A DNA stretch of 64,000 nucleotides from the NCBI GenBank assembly GCA_951394045.1, contig OX595987.1, forward strand, positions 2,852,001 through 2,916,000, given 5' to 3'. The notes beneath the pieces are model-generated. The model worked only from the letters and a program-made list of their open reading frames with translations. It made no database searches and was not told the DNA's origin. This document shows, piece after piece, positions 21,118 to 31,732 of the stretch (position 1 is the stretch's first letter; each line of letters starts with the position of its first letter). The position numbers were made by a program, and so were the translations under genes. The DNA comes from Nitzschia sp. DOCU1 (taxonomy: Eukaryota > Bacillariophyta > Bacillariophyceae > Bacillariales > Bacillariaceae).

Positions 21118-22144
21118 TGTGTCTCGTCTTTAAGCTGTACCAAACGTGATGGTCTTTCTGTGTCATCAAATGATTTTCCCTGCCAAAGAAAATCCAGCAA
21201 GAGAAATGGATGGTGTTCTGTGTTGCGCAAGAAGATTGTTGTGAAAAGCGCGCGAAAAAAGTCGGATTAGTCATTCACTTGACATCCTCCGATCCTCCTC
21301 ATCCCAACGAAGAATGCCATCAACAATCTCAAAAATCAAAGAATCGCGGCGCGCGAAAAACCACCTGCCCCCACCACATACGTGTCTCGCATCGTTGTCA
21401 CCAGACTCTTCTTCTCTGAGAGAAGACGCGACAGAAATGCATCACACAAAGTGTAAATGAGTACATCTCTCTTCTTCGGAGTTCATGAAAAGTCATCTGG
21501 AGGCACGGAAACGAAGAGACAACTAGTAGTGCAGTCGTCTCTACTATGTATGGCCAAAGCTCCAGCGCTTGAACTCGAATTGCAATGATTGCCACACAGG
21601 ATAGTCCAATCTGACAAATCCGAAGCCAAAGTAACCCTCCGATTCGGTTGGTTCTGGTGTAAGCCTCGTTTCATTTCTCCCCTGGGCGCCTTTGCAGTTA
21701 CACCATGCATTGTACGAGCATATTTATGATGCAGCCAACACACGGAAAGAACACGGCGCAGTCCAATAGGGAGTACATCTATGCACTTCTGCAGGTCGAT
21801 GCTGTGAACTGGCGAACCGACTACCGTTGTGTCCATTCGATACCCTTTCCTCGACAAGGTGTCATGCTGGAGAAAGCGACCTCGTTCTATGGACTAGCGA
21901 AACGACTACCGATGTTTGTCCCTCGAGAAAGTGACTTGCTGGTAAAAGTTACCTCGCTCCATGTCTACCGGGCGCAACAAGTGTGCAGAAGTTTAGGCCA
22001 ATAGCGGATTCTAAATACATTATGCAGGTAATGGAACCTCCAAAGCTTCGATGGGGCAAAGAATTGGCATGTTTCACGATCCCACAAGCTCATTTGTACA
22101 ATTGTATTCAGAAAAAGAAAAAAAGAGGAAGATGGGAACGTTGC
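21118..22144. other. Intergenic, with a degenerate direct repeat
   Basis: About 1 kb without a supported gene. An imperfect direct repeat is present: a unit starting CGACTACCGTTGTGTCC at about 21821 recurs as CGACTACCGATGTTTGTCC at about 21904, each followed by an AGAAAG(C/T)GAC...ACCTCG(T/C)TC stretch. Confidence 0.4.
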
Positions 22145-23075
22145 TTATTCCGGGGGCTCCGACGCGGGAATTCCGGGAGCATTTTCCAGTGCCACGTCCG
22201 CATCACCTTCGCTAGCCATGATAGCTTGAAGAGGATTTTCCTCAAGCCATCGCTTATAGCTCTCTGTTCTCCGGACTGTGATAACAATGCGAGCTCGCCG
22301 TAGTTCTCGCCCCGAAGAACGGCCGCTACCTTGCCGGGATGAAGGTTGTTCTTGCGACGGTGATGGATGAGCAGGGGGTTTCGAGTCGGGTAATGGAGAC
22401 GCCGAAGAAACGGATCCTGACCTTACTCCCCCAGGAGCAGTTCCAGCCTCAGCAGATGGTGAAGTCTGAACCGAGTCGTCCTCCAGCTCTTTGGGAGTTT
22501 GCTTTCGTCGTTTGGGCTCCACTGTCACATACGAAGTATTAACGCTGCCATCACAAAGAAAAGAGAAACACAACAATCAGCTTCCAAGAAGGCAAAGGCA
22601 GACCAACCTACGGCTCACCCAGTGGCGCCATCAACGCGTTTGTTGCTTACCGTACGATTGTTGCCAGCTGTGATCTTTCAAGGAGGTGAGCCGCATCAAC
22701 TGCTGATACTATGGCTCCCTCCAAGGCAGATAGATCACACATTTCGTCCGTCGCGAGAAACTTCCGAGCAAGGTTGAAGAAAGCTGCCGGCCCCTTGGAT
22801 GCACTGACGGCTATCACTTGTCTGGTTGGCTCCTCTGTATGTGACTCATTCGCGGAGGCTGTAGCTGATAAGGGTGCCTGAGTTGATTGCGGGGATGGTT
22901 TTTGATCGGATGGTAATGATTCTGTTTGAGATTGACCCCCCTCTTGTTGTTGGGGAGCGCTAGGCGTTGACTGAGTTTCTTGTTCTCCACTTTGCTCGAG
23001 GTTTGTCGTCCCCAGTGGTGGTGTCCTTGTGCCTTCTTTTGACAATCGTTCCCCCGACCCTTCTTCCGTGGACAT
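22145..23075 (-). CDS. Alba-domain DNA/RNA-binding protein
   Basis: Two exons, complement(22651-23075, 22145-22544), give 274 aa; the 106-nt intron splits the domain and a phase-2 Arg codon is restored. Residues 1-85 are low-complexity (Ser, Gln, Pro, Glu). The Alba core then reads QVIAVSASKGPAAFFNLARKFL, CDLSALEGAIVSAVDAAHLLER, and across the junction TIVRVNTSYVTVEP, followed later by RRARIVITVRRTESY as the last strand. Eukaryotic Alba proteins bind RNA (RNase P/MRP, mRNA regulation) or chromatin. The acidic, Ser-rich insert before the last strand is unusually long for the family. The family is recognised by motif order only. Confidence 0.8.
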
Positions 23076-23995
23076 CCTCTGATGAAGATATCACCCCCTA
23101 CTCTAGTACGATGGGCCTCGCTTCCTTTGACCAGGAACTACCAAAACTCACAAGGATACCGAATAACAAGAAACACAATGAACCCGTTTCAACATGCTTG
23201 GACTACTACCGGTAGTCGGCCTGCCCTGGAGTGATGATGTATCAAAATGTCCTTGGTCCCAGAAGCCAAAAACCCATCAGTTGTTCAGTATGTTGAACGT
23301 TGTGGATCGGCCTCGCGGCAAGTCAGTTTGTCCAACACAGAGAGAGTTTTTGCTTGATGTCGTCAACCAAAACGCGGAATTGCCGGTGGGATCGAAGTTT
23401 AGCGTGAGGAAATGATGTTGGGATATCCCTTCAATCAACCGTCTACTGCGATTTCCACGTAAAATTGGTAGGAGATAAGATACCCCTCGTATTGAAGTCC
23501 ACGTCAAAAGATAAGATTTGTGTGCAACTTGGAAAGATTCCTTCGACTCCTTCGTCTACGCCAATCAGAACGGAAGGCGAAGACGCGAACGATTTTAGTC
23601 ACGTCTTTCAATGTTGAGACTATGTCTGTTCTTTGGCTTAGTTAGTCTAGGTAGGCTGGGTAGGTAGGTAGGAACAATGACAGAAAACCAGTCTGTGCGT
23701 CGCCAGTCCCGCTTCCAATTGAAACAGCTTCGCCACGGATTCGATTCCGACCCGCCACAAGCCAAGCCGTTGTCGAGATGGGGCTCTCCCTGTCGCGGAG
23801 CGCGGGGCCGGAGAAATCCGAGCGGAGGGGCAGGCCGCGATGGTGGCTATGAAGCTTTTGGGGGTCAGCTGTTGCCGCTTTTTGTTGTGCTCATTGCAGG
23901 TAGCTTTAATCCCGCTTCGAAGGTGTTGATCACCAACGTATTAGAGAGAACTGGCACGTAAGGTGATATAAACTGCGCCTAGCGCCTAGCAGACC
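23076..23995. other. Divergent intergenic region
   Basis: About 920 bp between the starts of the Alba and kinase genes. A GTAGGTAGGTAGG-type microsatellite occurs near 23650-23670. A 94-aa open frame at 23677-23961 is not recognised and may be 5' UTR of the kinase. Confidence 0.4.
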
Positions 23996-25237
23996 ATGGA
24001 GGATCTGGATTTCCTCGAAAACGCTTCCGCCACCTACGAGGATCTCGAGCAAAATGGACCTCCTGCCATGCCGCTGCCCTTTGATCGGCCGCACGTCGGC
24101 AGAGCAGTGAGAGTGGACGCCCCTGTCTTCAATCCTGTTACTAAAGATGTCCTGAAGGTGTCAAATATCATCTACGAGCACCACATGGACGGCCGGCCTC
24201 CGGAGCGTGCCTACTGGGTCGGAAGGAAGCTGAAAAAGTGTATATTTGGCGTTGTAAAGGAGTGCACAATACTAAGATTTCGCAACGACCCCGAGACGCC
24301 CTGGGAAGTGACAGAGCATAAGGCGGCAGGGAAGATCATGTCGTGGCAAAAAATAAGGGATCTGCAACATATTGAGGATCCTCAGAAAGAAGTGGCTGCG
24401 ATGCAGTTTGTCTCGCGCCAAGGTGCTCACCCTCACGTGATGGGAGTTTTAGACGTGTTACAAGACGAGGAGTACCTCTTGCTATTTATGCCATTTTGTT
24501 CATCTGGGGATCTATTTGGATTCGTGCAACAGGCTGGGCGTTTCCCAGAACCTATGGCCCGATACTGGTTCAAGCAAATCCTGGATGTATGTACCAAAAC
24601 GTCGGCGTCATTCTCTTGTTCGTCCAGAGCTCACTTGTTGCTTTCTCTGTTATCTTAACTTTGTCGTAAATAGGGTCTCTCCCACTTACAAAGAATGGGG
24701 GTCTGCCACAGAGACATGTCGCTAGAAAACATTCTGGTAGATGAATATACGAGATCGGTTGTTATTGACTTAGGGATGTGTCTGAGAGTTCCCTATGATG
24801 ATGCCGGCGATGTCGGTGACGTATCATGCGGGGGCCTTCGGCGGCTTATACAGCCACTCATTCCATGCGGTAAGCCAAATTATATAAGTCCAGAGATCCT
24901 TACCAGCGATGCACCGTTTGACGGATTCGCAATCGACCTATGGGCCACCGGAGTCATTTTATTCATTATGCTCGTGGGGCTACCACCGTGGGAATTTGCC
25001 AGACCGGAGGATCCCCGTTACAAGATGGTGACAAAGGGGAAGCTGGCGAAAATGTTGGATAGCTGGAAACGGCCAGTGAGCCCAGAGGCAGCAGACTTGT
25101 TGCAAAAAATGCTGATGGAAGACCCGCGCCAACGGCTTTCCTTGACTGAAGTGAAGGATCACCCCTGGGTTGTAGAAGAGGAAGGCGGTGGGGGAGTCAT
25201 GCCAGGTGGGACGGGCGACGAGGGATGGAGAGGATAA
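23996..25237 (+). CDS. Divergent Ser/Thr protein kinase
   Basis: Two exons, join(23996-24586, 24674-25237), give 384 aa; the 87-nt intron lies between YWFKQILD and GLSHLQRMGVCHRD. The catalytic loop is HRDMSLEN, the APE-equivalent is SPEI, DLWATGVILFIMLVGLPPW is subdomain IX, and the C-terminal helix ends DPRQRLSLTEVKDHPWV, as in CAMK-like kinases. Unusual points are the Mg-binding motif, DLG instead of DFG (VIDLGMCL), and a glycine loop without a GxGxxG pattern (WVGRKLKKCIFGVV). The VAIK Lys is probably in EHKAAGKIM. Catalytic HRD, DxG and Lys are all present, so it is probably active. The substrate is unknown. Confidence 0.85.
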
Positions 25238-26069
25238 TATCCTTGAACTATCACGTTTTCTTCGCCAGACGCAATCGGTAGTACCTGCATTGCTCTTGTA
25301 AATCTAATTGAGAAAATTTTCCTGATGTCTCCTTAAATGGAGTCGTCCCCTGTCGGCCTTTGTTACGTAAGGAAACGAGGAGTAAGTGGTCAGACTGAAA
25401 AGGGTCAGCGGCCAAGGCCGCACTTGTTTGGGTCCGAAGTAGTGGCGCAGGGACAACCTCAACTTGTGCGCGGTCCAACTGACGGCGAGCTAGGAACCTG
25501 AGAATATTCCGAGTACCTACTAGCTAGCAGATGCAAATACTACCGAGTCAAGCGCAATTCAGCGAACCATATAATAGATTTCGGCCATTTTGTGTCATGG
25601 CCTGTCGTTGTTGCCTGAGTGTCTCCGGGAACAAACATGTTACCCACATACAAGATTTCAACACGAGCACCGTTTCCCCACTGAAGCAACAATGCAAGTG
25701 CCCACCTGAAACGTACAGTTATAAAGTGGCTCGTACTACATGCCTTGTTGGCTCATACCAGGTACGTGCATTCGGCGATATCTCGAGCTAGGTACGACCG
25801 AAGGAAATGACTGAAAACTGCGCGACACCTGATTTGCGATTCACGAGTTCGATCCTGGATCCGAGCAACACCGGTGCGAGCGCGCCGCACTTTCAACCCT
25901 ACCTTCGACTGCAGCAGTAGGATAGTAGAAAAGCTTTTCGAAGGTCGGCACGAGAAAGCGCTCTCCTTTGCCTTGATGAGACTGGTGTCCTCCCGCAGAA
26001 GAGACAGAATGCAATACATCGTTTCCTCTTCGCCGAAGACAAGTGGACGACGAAGGGAAGAGGCCGACG
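25238..26069. other. Intergenic
   Basis: About 830 bp between two plus-strand genes. No supported gene. A GAGTTCGATCCTGG stretch near 25848 resembles a tRNA T-loop, but no cloverleaf could be drawn. Confidence 0.4.
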
Positions 26070-27051
26070 ATGACCCTCACTTGGTCTCACGCAACAAACT
26101 CCCTGCAACGGATCAACGAAGCGTTTGACGATCCTGGAATCACAGCAGTCGAGTGCGATGTGATGCTGGGTGGTGCTAACGAAGGAGGAACAAAAGTCTA
26201 CGAAACTCCAATTCTCGCACATCCGCCGCACCGCGAGAGTGACATATCTGTTGCCACTCTGCTAATTCGCGCCACTAAGGAGGACGGGGGGAGACGATTA
26301 ATTCAAAAGCATTTGAAGCTTGACTTCAAGGAAATCGAGGCGTTAGAACCAAGCTTGGAACTTTTGGAAAAGTCAAAGCTCTCGAACCCTCTTGGGAAAC
26401 TCATTTTCTTGAATGCTGACATACTACCAGGTCCGGGCAGACGGAGTGATACCCCTGTTCCACCGAATATTTTCTTGGAAAAGTGCTTATCACATATTCG
26501 ATCTTTTAAGGTATGGTGCGATGGCCTCGTTTTTCAAACGACTGCAAAGGTCTCTCTCTGACGAGCTCACATTTGTCCAGGACAAAAGCCTTGTCTACTC
26601 TTTTTCTCTAGGTTACAAGTGCGATTGGTCCAGCAACGAGCCCTATACGAAGGACGATGTCTTAGGAATGGCTGAACTGGCCCGCAACTACAAGTTGACC
26701 TCTGATTCTGGTGTCGGTACGTTTGCTCGTGGAGATGTTAAGCAAGTCTATCCAGACCACGGTCAGTAACTCAAAGCATGTTCTGTTTCTAAAGGGCTCG
26801 TTCTTGCATTGAATGCAAGATTGCTTTCTATTCAGCCAGACGCATTTGATGTGTTCTTGCGCGATTTCCCCGGATCATCCATATTAGCATGGACGGGTAG
26901 TGGCGAACCGTGCATCCCGCAAGACCTCATTGATAAGATATGCAAGCACTTCACTGCAGGAGTAATGAGGGAAAGAATAGATTTTGACTGTCTAATACAA
27001 GAAGGGGACAGTGCCGTGGAGGGGAACGATCCCTCCGGGCGAAGTACTTGA
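26070..27051 (+). CDS. FAM151/menorin-family protein (PLC-like fold)
   Basis: Three exons, join(26070-26510, 26581-26716, 26795-27051), give 277 aa, with introns of 70 and 78 nt. Family blocks appear in order: TWSHATNSLQRINEAF, ITAVECDVMLGG, AHPPHRESDIS, LKLDFKEIEALEPSLELL, LIFLNADILPGP, SLGYKCDW, and after the second junction GLVLALNARLL...SSILAWTGSGEP. This is the FAM151/menorin domain, related in fold to PLC-like phosphodiesterases; the biochemical role is poorly known (menorin shapes dendrites in worms). The second intron uses donor GTACGT at 26717. An alternative GTCAGT donor would leave an impossible 33-nt intron. Upstream sequence stays open without ATG, so an extra 5' exon is possible. 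Confidence 0.82.
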
Positions 27052-27272
27052 CCTCTAGTATGGCTCGGCACTTGTTTGGCAGCTCTTATTGTGGTGGGGT
27101 CTGAACTGGGTAGAAAGCAATAAATGAACGCTGTGGATGCATAGGCATACCTGAGAACTAGGTGGCATCGTTGGACTCGTTGCACCCCACTGAAATTGAA
27201 TGCATTCGGTTTTCGACCAGTATTACAATGGATGCTATAGAATGTAATGTAATGCTCCTACTGAGTCGAAAC

Positions 27273-28469
27273 TCAAATGTCATGCCCCATCGCCTTGAGT
27301 GCCCTCTCACTTTCATTCGCAAGCAATTCGTGGTTGACCACGCCATAATAGTATGCCGATTGGAGATCTTGCACGGCAGAGTTCTCTTCCATTACCCGCC
27401 GGGCGATTTCAGAACAAGTTGCAAGGCTGGTCAGACCGCAGGCCGCCTCGTATGCATTGTTGGCGCTGCTCTCGAAGCCCTTGACCTCGTCGAGCAAGGA
27501 CGGAATCAAAAATTCGCTGAACCACTTCAAGGACTTGACTGCATCTGCTAGACACCCATCCTTGCTTGTCAAAACCAGCGTGTTGGACAACAGGACGAGC
27601 GACATGTGTCGCGCTTGGGCGTGCAGGTTCATGCCAGCATTGTCATCGAATTCTTCCGGCAAGAAGGCATCCTTCTGAAGCATAACTCCTAGTTCCTCCC
27701 GGATTTCAACACATTTAGACTCAAGCATGATAGCTTTGCACGCCTTTGACGCGATGTCAGGGCGGGTGCGGGTTGGATCTGTCAGATAGCAAAGGTTCTC
27801 AAGGCCAAGAACATTGGTATCCTTTTGTTTGGATCTGAGAAGCTCCATACACTTGTCAAGGTCTGCGTTCATTTGGGTATCTGGATCGATCTTTTGTGGC
27901 AAACCCTGAAGACACTTCATTCCACCGATAGGCTTCTTCATGAATGGAGGAACCTTCTTACGAGTAGGCTCAGTTTCGGGTTCAATCTCGCTTCCCTCTG
28001 CTCCATCCAAGATCTTTCGGCAAACTCTCATAAAGCTCGAGGCCGAACCGTTTCTTCGCTGCACTTCTACAACCACGGGAAGACCATCTTCGCCACCCGC
28101 AAACAATCGAATTCGGAAGCTTACACAATCACTAGTGGTGCATTTCGCCTTTGCCTTTTCACAATCGTACTCAGCGTCCACAGACAACAGCCGCAGGGCG
28201 TTCGAAATCCGGTTTGCCACCTCGTTAGCAGACACGCCATGAATTTCACGATGCGTTCTCTCGAGGGGAAAGTCAACGGGGACCAGCTCCAAAGGATCAG
28301 TGAGCTTCCAGTTTACCTCGTTCCACACCTGCTTAACCGAGATACTCTCCGAGCGCCGGGAAGAGATTGATGTAGGGCGGCTGATACCCAGCGGGGGCGC
28401 TTTTCCAAACTTCGGTCCATCCAGAGGCGATCCAAATTGCAAGCTGGGAGCTTGGCTCATTAGCGCCAC
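27273..28469 (-). CDS. Unknown protein with possible KA1-like and armadillo-like regions
   Basis: A 398-residue single-exon protein that I do not recognise. Residues about 80-165 (ANRISNALRLLSVDAEYDCEKAKAKC...VSFRIRLFAGG...VVVEVQRRNGSASSFMRVCRKILDG) have the strand-strand-helix pattern of KA1-like domains, which end AMPK-type kinases. The C-terminal half is all-helical (LGLENLCYLTDPTRTRPDIASKACKAIM, VLLSNTLVLTSKDGCLADAV) and looks armadillo-like. Both ideas are inference from pattern. The N-terminus is Ser/Pro-rich. The next gene upstream in the window is a protein kinase, but there is no proof of a link. Confidence 0.6.
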   Translation of the reverse strand: MALMSQAPSLQFGSPLDGPKFGKAPPLGISRPTSISSRRSESISVKQVWNEVNWKLTDPLELVPVDFPLERTHREIHGVSANEVANRISNALRLLSVDAEYDCEKAKAKCTTSDCVSFRIRLFAGGEDGLPVVVEVQRRNGSASSFMRVCRKILDGAEGSEIEPETEPTRKKVPPFMKKPIGGMKCLQGLPQKIDPDTQMNADLDKCMELLRSKQKDTNVLGLENLCYLTDPTRTRPDIASKACKAIMLESKCVEIREELGVMLQKDAFLPEEFDDNAGMNLHAQARHMSLVLLSNTLVLTSKDGCLADAVKSLKWFSEFLIPSLLDEVKGFESSANNAYEAACGLTSLATCSEIARRVMEENSAVQDLQSAYYYGVVNHELLANESERALKAMGHDI

Positions 28470-28741
28470 GGCACTGCATCATCATCATCCGCCAGGAGAG
28501 CGACAACAAACGCAAAGAAGGAAACGAAGAAACACGAGGTGGAGGAGGTCGGAGATCGTTGATATCAAAGTCATCATAGTGCCACCGAAGAAGTTCATCG
28601 AACAGCAACCATAAGCAAGCGAAACGGTCACAGGTCAGGTGTGAGGTGGACAACAATTAACGGTTTGCGGAAAGAAGTAGTGAAGTGTACAGAATTCGAA
28701 GGAACAAGGCATAATTGTGTGAGTCCATGACGAAAGATTAT

Positions 28742-29121
28742 TCATAGAGAGAGAGAAAACAGGCGGGTTCGTCCGAAAGGGGATGATCCACGAACATTGA
28801 CGATGTTCCCTCGTGTGAAGCGACCGATCCCAGCAATTCCAAGACTACATGGGAGCGAAACCAACGCCTCTTCGCCGGGGTCTTGATCCCTTTTGCTTTC
28901 CAACGGGTACCCCTTCACCATGGCGTTGAGTAAAGCCCTTTCAGCAGGCAACAGTTGGCCATCTTATCCGTCCCACCTCCGATAGTTGACGCTTAGTTGG
29001 ATGCAAGCATTGGAACTCACCGCATCGCTGGTTGTTCTTCCTCGACGTCGCCCTGGTTGCCCAACCCGAAGGCTCTGGCGGCTCCAGAAAGCCCTTCATT
29101 ATTATTGCCGTTGGACGCCAT
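28742..29121 (-). CDS. Tentative small two-exon protein, unknown
   Basis: A possible gene of 98 aa from complement(29021-29121, 28742-28937). Exon 1 (MASNGNNNEGLSGAARAFGL...) ends in ATGCG before a GTGAGT donor. The acceptor CTGAAAG after an 83-nt intron gives a continuous frame, RALLNAMVKGYPLESKRDQDPG. Only exon 1 with its good donor is suggestive; the C-terminus (FGRTRLFSLSL) looks weak and may be wrong. No family recognised. Confidence 0.3.
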
Positions 29122-29688
29122 GACGTTCGATAGTTGCAATGTGTAAGCAAGAAGGGCTCTGCTTGTTGCAACTCTCAATTGTTCTGGTTTTGTTGCTTTT
29201 GCGAAAGTGTTGTGGTTCTCGGAAGCAGCCCTTCAACGAATGTGAAGTTTGGTAATTTTTTGGTAAACGCGGTGTGCGAAGATCCCGCCCGCACCACTCT
29301 TTCCATAAGAGGAATAACACCTAAGCTCCACGTAATGAAACCTACCAGCGTTACTGTAGGTGCTGGCGCGATGAGTTTCGTGAAGCCCGTCGTGTATCGT
29401 ACCGCGTGCTCTCTCTCGCAGGACATTTTGGCTACACAGGGCAATAGACTCATGCGGTAATGACATTCTCTATGACATAATCGGCTTCGACGATGACAGC
29501 ACGAATGTGATCGATAGTAGAGAGTGAGTCGATTTTCTAATAACTTTCCGATTTCTTCCCCACTCTCTCCCGTCGACCGTACGATGTCTACTATCAGTCG
29601 ACGTATGTAGAATTAGTACCATGTGTTCATTTCCAAAAGGCGATCCATCACCAAACCTTGGCGATCGAATCCTCTTTACCTGACACAC
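29122..29688. other. Left flank of the accessory block
   Basis: About 570 bp with no supported gene. A left boundary of the mobile block should lie in or near this stretch, but no terminal inverted repeat or target duplication could be identified by eye. Confidence 0.35.
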
Positions 29689-29805
29689 AAGGGCCAACTA
29701 CCAATTTTGATGTATCAATTGGTATCTGGCCCTTCTTACGATAGTCTTTACTGGACACACAAGGGCCAGCTACCATTTCCTATCCATCAACTGGTACCTG
29801 GCCCT
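29689..29805. repeat. Two tandem hairpin units upstream of the PIP-box gene
   Basis: Unit 1 (29689-29734) has arms AAGGGCCAACTACCAATT and its near reverse complement AATTGGTATCTGGCCCTT around a 10-nt loop. Unit 2 (29761-29805) has AGGGCCAGCTACCATTT and AACTGGTACCTGGCCCTA. Each is preceded by GACACACAAGG. The arms carry the core motif found in the other repeat clusters of the block. Confidence 0.85.
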
Positions 29806-29974
29806 ACTTACTCGATAACAACTGATTTCCCCAACCTCGTTTTCCCCACGGAGGTGATTGCCCCAGCGATTTCCATCTCATAAATGGCCTTATCAGGCTA
29901 AATAGCTATAGCCTTAGCACCAAACCACCAATGACAAAAGGCCAGTCGCCCACTCATTGATTTTCGATTTTGCA

Positions 29975-30499
29975 ATGTTGTGTGGAGCATGCCAAAAAAC
30001 CACCCTCATCGAGCCTGTTTACCCTATCCTCATCGTTACAACCATATCCTCCTTATCCCCCAATATGACCTCATCTCCAGAGAGTAGTCCACCCCAAGTG
30101 AAGTTCTCCCGCCGGCTAATCGACCCTACCTATGACCCTCGAGTTGTCATCGAACACCAATCCAAAGACTGTCACTGTCCCCAGTGCCACCTCTACCTCA
30201 ACAAGCTCCCCCCCATGCAAACGGCCAGGGAACGATACGAATCCTACCAATTCGAAGAACGTGCAGCCAAAAAAGTCAAACGTCAAGCATTGAAAGAAGT
30301 AAAGAAAGGCAAGCAGCACTCCCTCGACCAATTTTTTTCCATAGCCAAATCAGCCACACCCCACATTCGCAAGAGAACTAAGGCCAGGAAAATTACCACC
30401 AGACATACTGCTGCTACCAATTCCACCACCACCCATGCATCTGCTGCTAGCACTTCTGACATCGAGGAGAATGAGTTCAACTGGGAACCACAAAATTAA
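29975..30499 (+). CDS. Small Cys/basic protein with PIP-box-like motif
   Basis: A 174-residue protein from the first ATG; an ATG at 30065 would give 144 residues. It has a Cys cluster CHCPQCH about 70 residues in and a basic helix (KKVKRQALKEVKKGK). Directly after comes QHSLDQFF (nt 30314-30337), which fits the PCNA-interacting consensus QxxLxxFF exactly and is followed by further basic residues (RKRTKARK). The C-terminus is Thr/Ser-rich and acidic at the end. PIP-boxes recruit proteins to the replication sliding clamp. In a mobile element this could link copying or repair of the element to host replication (inference). Its stop is 11 bp from the convergent acidic ORF. Confidence 0.6.
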   Translation: MLCGACQKTTLIEPVYPILIVTTISSLSPNMTSSPESSPPQVKFSRRLIDPTYDPRVVIEHQSKDCHCPQCHLYLNKLPPMQTARERYESYQFEERAAKKVKRQALKEVKKGKQHSLDQFFSIAKSATPHIRKRTKARKITTRHTAATNSTTTHASAASTSDIEENEFNWEPQN

Positions 30500-30510
30500 G
30501 ATTTTTTAAA

Positions 30511-31449
30511 CTAATCCAAGAAATACATATACCCTTGTTTGAAGGTATTCTTCACATTCACCCCCCTCTCCGGGTAACTTTTCTTTATTTCTTCCTCAAC
30601 GCACTTTGGAAGTTTGTCTTTAAACCTGTCGTCCACCAGATTTTTCATGAAGCTCTTCGCAAAAATTTCCAATTTATGGCGTACTTCCAAATTACTCATT
30701 CCATCTCTATCCTTCATTCCTTCCCCCAAACTTATCATGTCATGTCCAAGCCTTCTTTCCTTCCCATCTTTGCCACGCGAGTAATTGTCAAGGCAACATG
30801 GGTCAGAACCACACTGCTCGCACAGCCTGTTACCCCTACGTTTAAACTCCAACCTCCTGGCCTCTTCCTCTTCATCCCACTCTACAAATGCAGCCTCCTC
30901 GACATCCTCCGGGACTCCCACCTCCAGGGACCTACGTAATGCTCCAAACCCTTCTGCCTCCAACCACTCCCCATTTTCCACCGGCGGTGCTTCCCACTCC
31001 TCGTAATTCATCTTCCTTTTTTTCTCAACATGAGCACACTCACTTTCTTCCACTTTATCCATTTTTACGCTAACACTGTCATCTCTTGTTTGCGTTTCTT
31101 TGCTAACCTCCTGGCGCATTTCACCACTCCCTTGTTTACCATCCACCACAACGACAGTGGTTTCCACTGGAATTTTAGTCTCTTCACCTTTTCGTAATTT
31201 ATCACGAGCCTGAGCAATAATTGCCTTAATCTCTTCAATGAATTGTTGTTCAACTGCCCTGGACCTGTGCGGGTCAATCATCTCCAATGCGTCTATGTCT
31301 GCATAAAGCTCCTCCATTATTGGTTCCAAACGGACAGCTGACGGGGCATTTACCTTCTGTTTAGCATGCCCATCCGTATCATTGGAATCATTTTTGACAG
31401 TTTCTTCCATGACTTCTTCCAACATAACCAACTCCCCAGGTTCCAACAT
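30511..31449 (-). CDS. Acidic protein with Cys-rich C-terminal domain
   Basis: A 312-residue protein, acidic and helical over most of its length (EEVMEETVKND, EEAAFVEWDEEEEARRLEF). The C-terminal domain starts LCEQCGSDPCCLD and ends KLPKCVEEEIKKSYPERG. This combination, CxxCGxxPC followed by a helical part and LPxCVxxxIxxxYP, resembles a short domain I believe recurs in diatom repeat-family proteins; that is from memory and unverified. No enzymatic motif is seen. The gap upstream of its start contains the 97-bp tandem repeats. Confidence 0.6.
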   Translation of the reverse strand: MLEPGELVMLEEVMEETVKNDSNDTDGHAKQKVNAPSAVRLEPIMEELYADIDALEMIDPHRSRAVEQQFIEEIKAIIAQARDKLRKGEETKIPVETTVVVVDGKQGSGEMRQEVSKETQTRDDSVSVKMDKVEESECAHVEKKRKMNYEEWEAPPVENGEWLEAEGFGALRRSLEVGVPEDVEEAAFVEWDEEEEARRLEFKRRGNRLCEQCGSDPCCLDNYSRGKDGKERRLGHDMISLGEGMKDRDGMSNLEVRHKLEIFAKSFMKNLVDDRFKDKLPKCVEEEIKKSYPERGVNVKNTFKQGYMYFLD

Positions 31450-31732
31450 TTTCTTATTTCAATCTTCTTCTCTTTAAAACCAAACTCTTCTTTAGACTGA
31501 TGTAACACCGTTTCCCCAACTCGTTTTGGCCCTCCCAGTTTTTGTCATTGTTGGGGCACATGCCCACCTGCCCATCATTTTTTTTAAACCCTTGATCATC
31601 CCTACTTAGGTCCACCCAAACTACCAAAGCGACCCACGTGACCACAAACCAATTTTGACTGATTGGATCAATTTCACCAAATTAATTAGACTGGTACGAC
31701 CAGTTGAATGTCTTCTCTTTCATCCCCAACGA

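Noticed and set aside
25840..25880. GAGTTCGATCCTGG considered as a tRNA T-arm.
   Set aside because: No matching acceptor, anticodon or D arms could be drawn on either strand.
26762..26794. A 33-nt intron with donor GTCAGT in the FAM151-family gene.
   Set aside because: Too short for this genome; the upstream GTACGT donor gives a 78-nt intron and a better family match.
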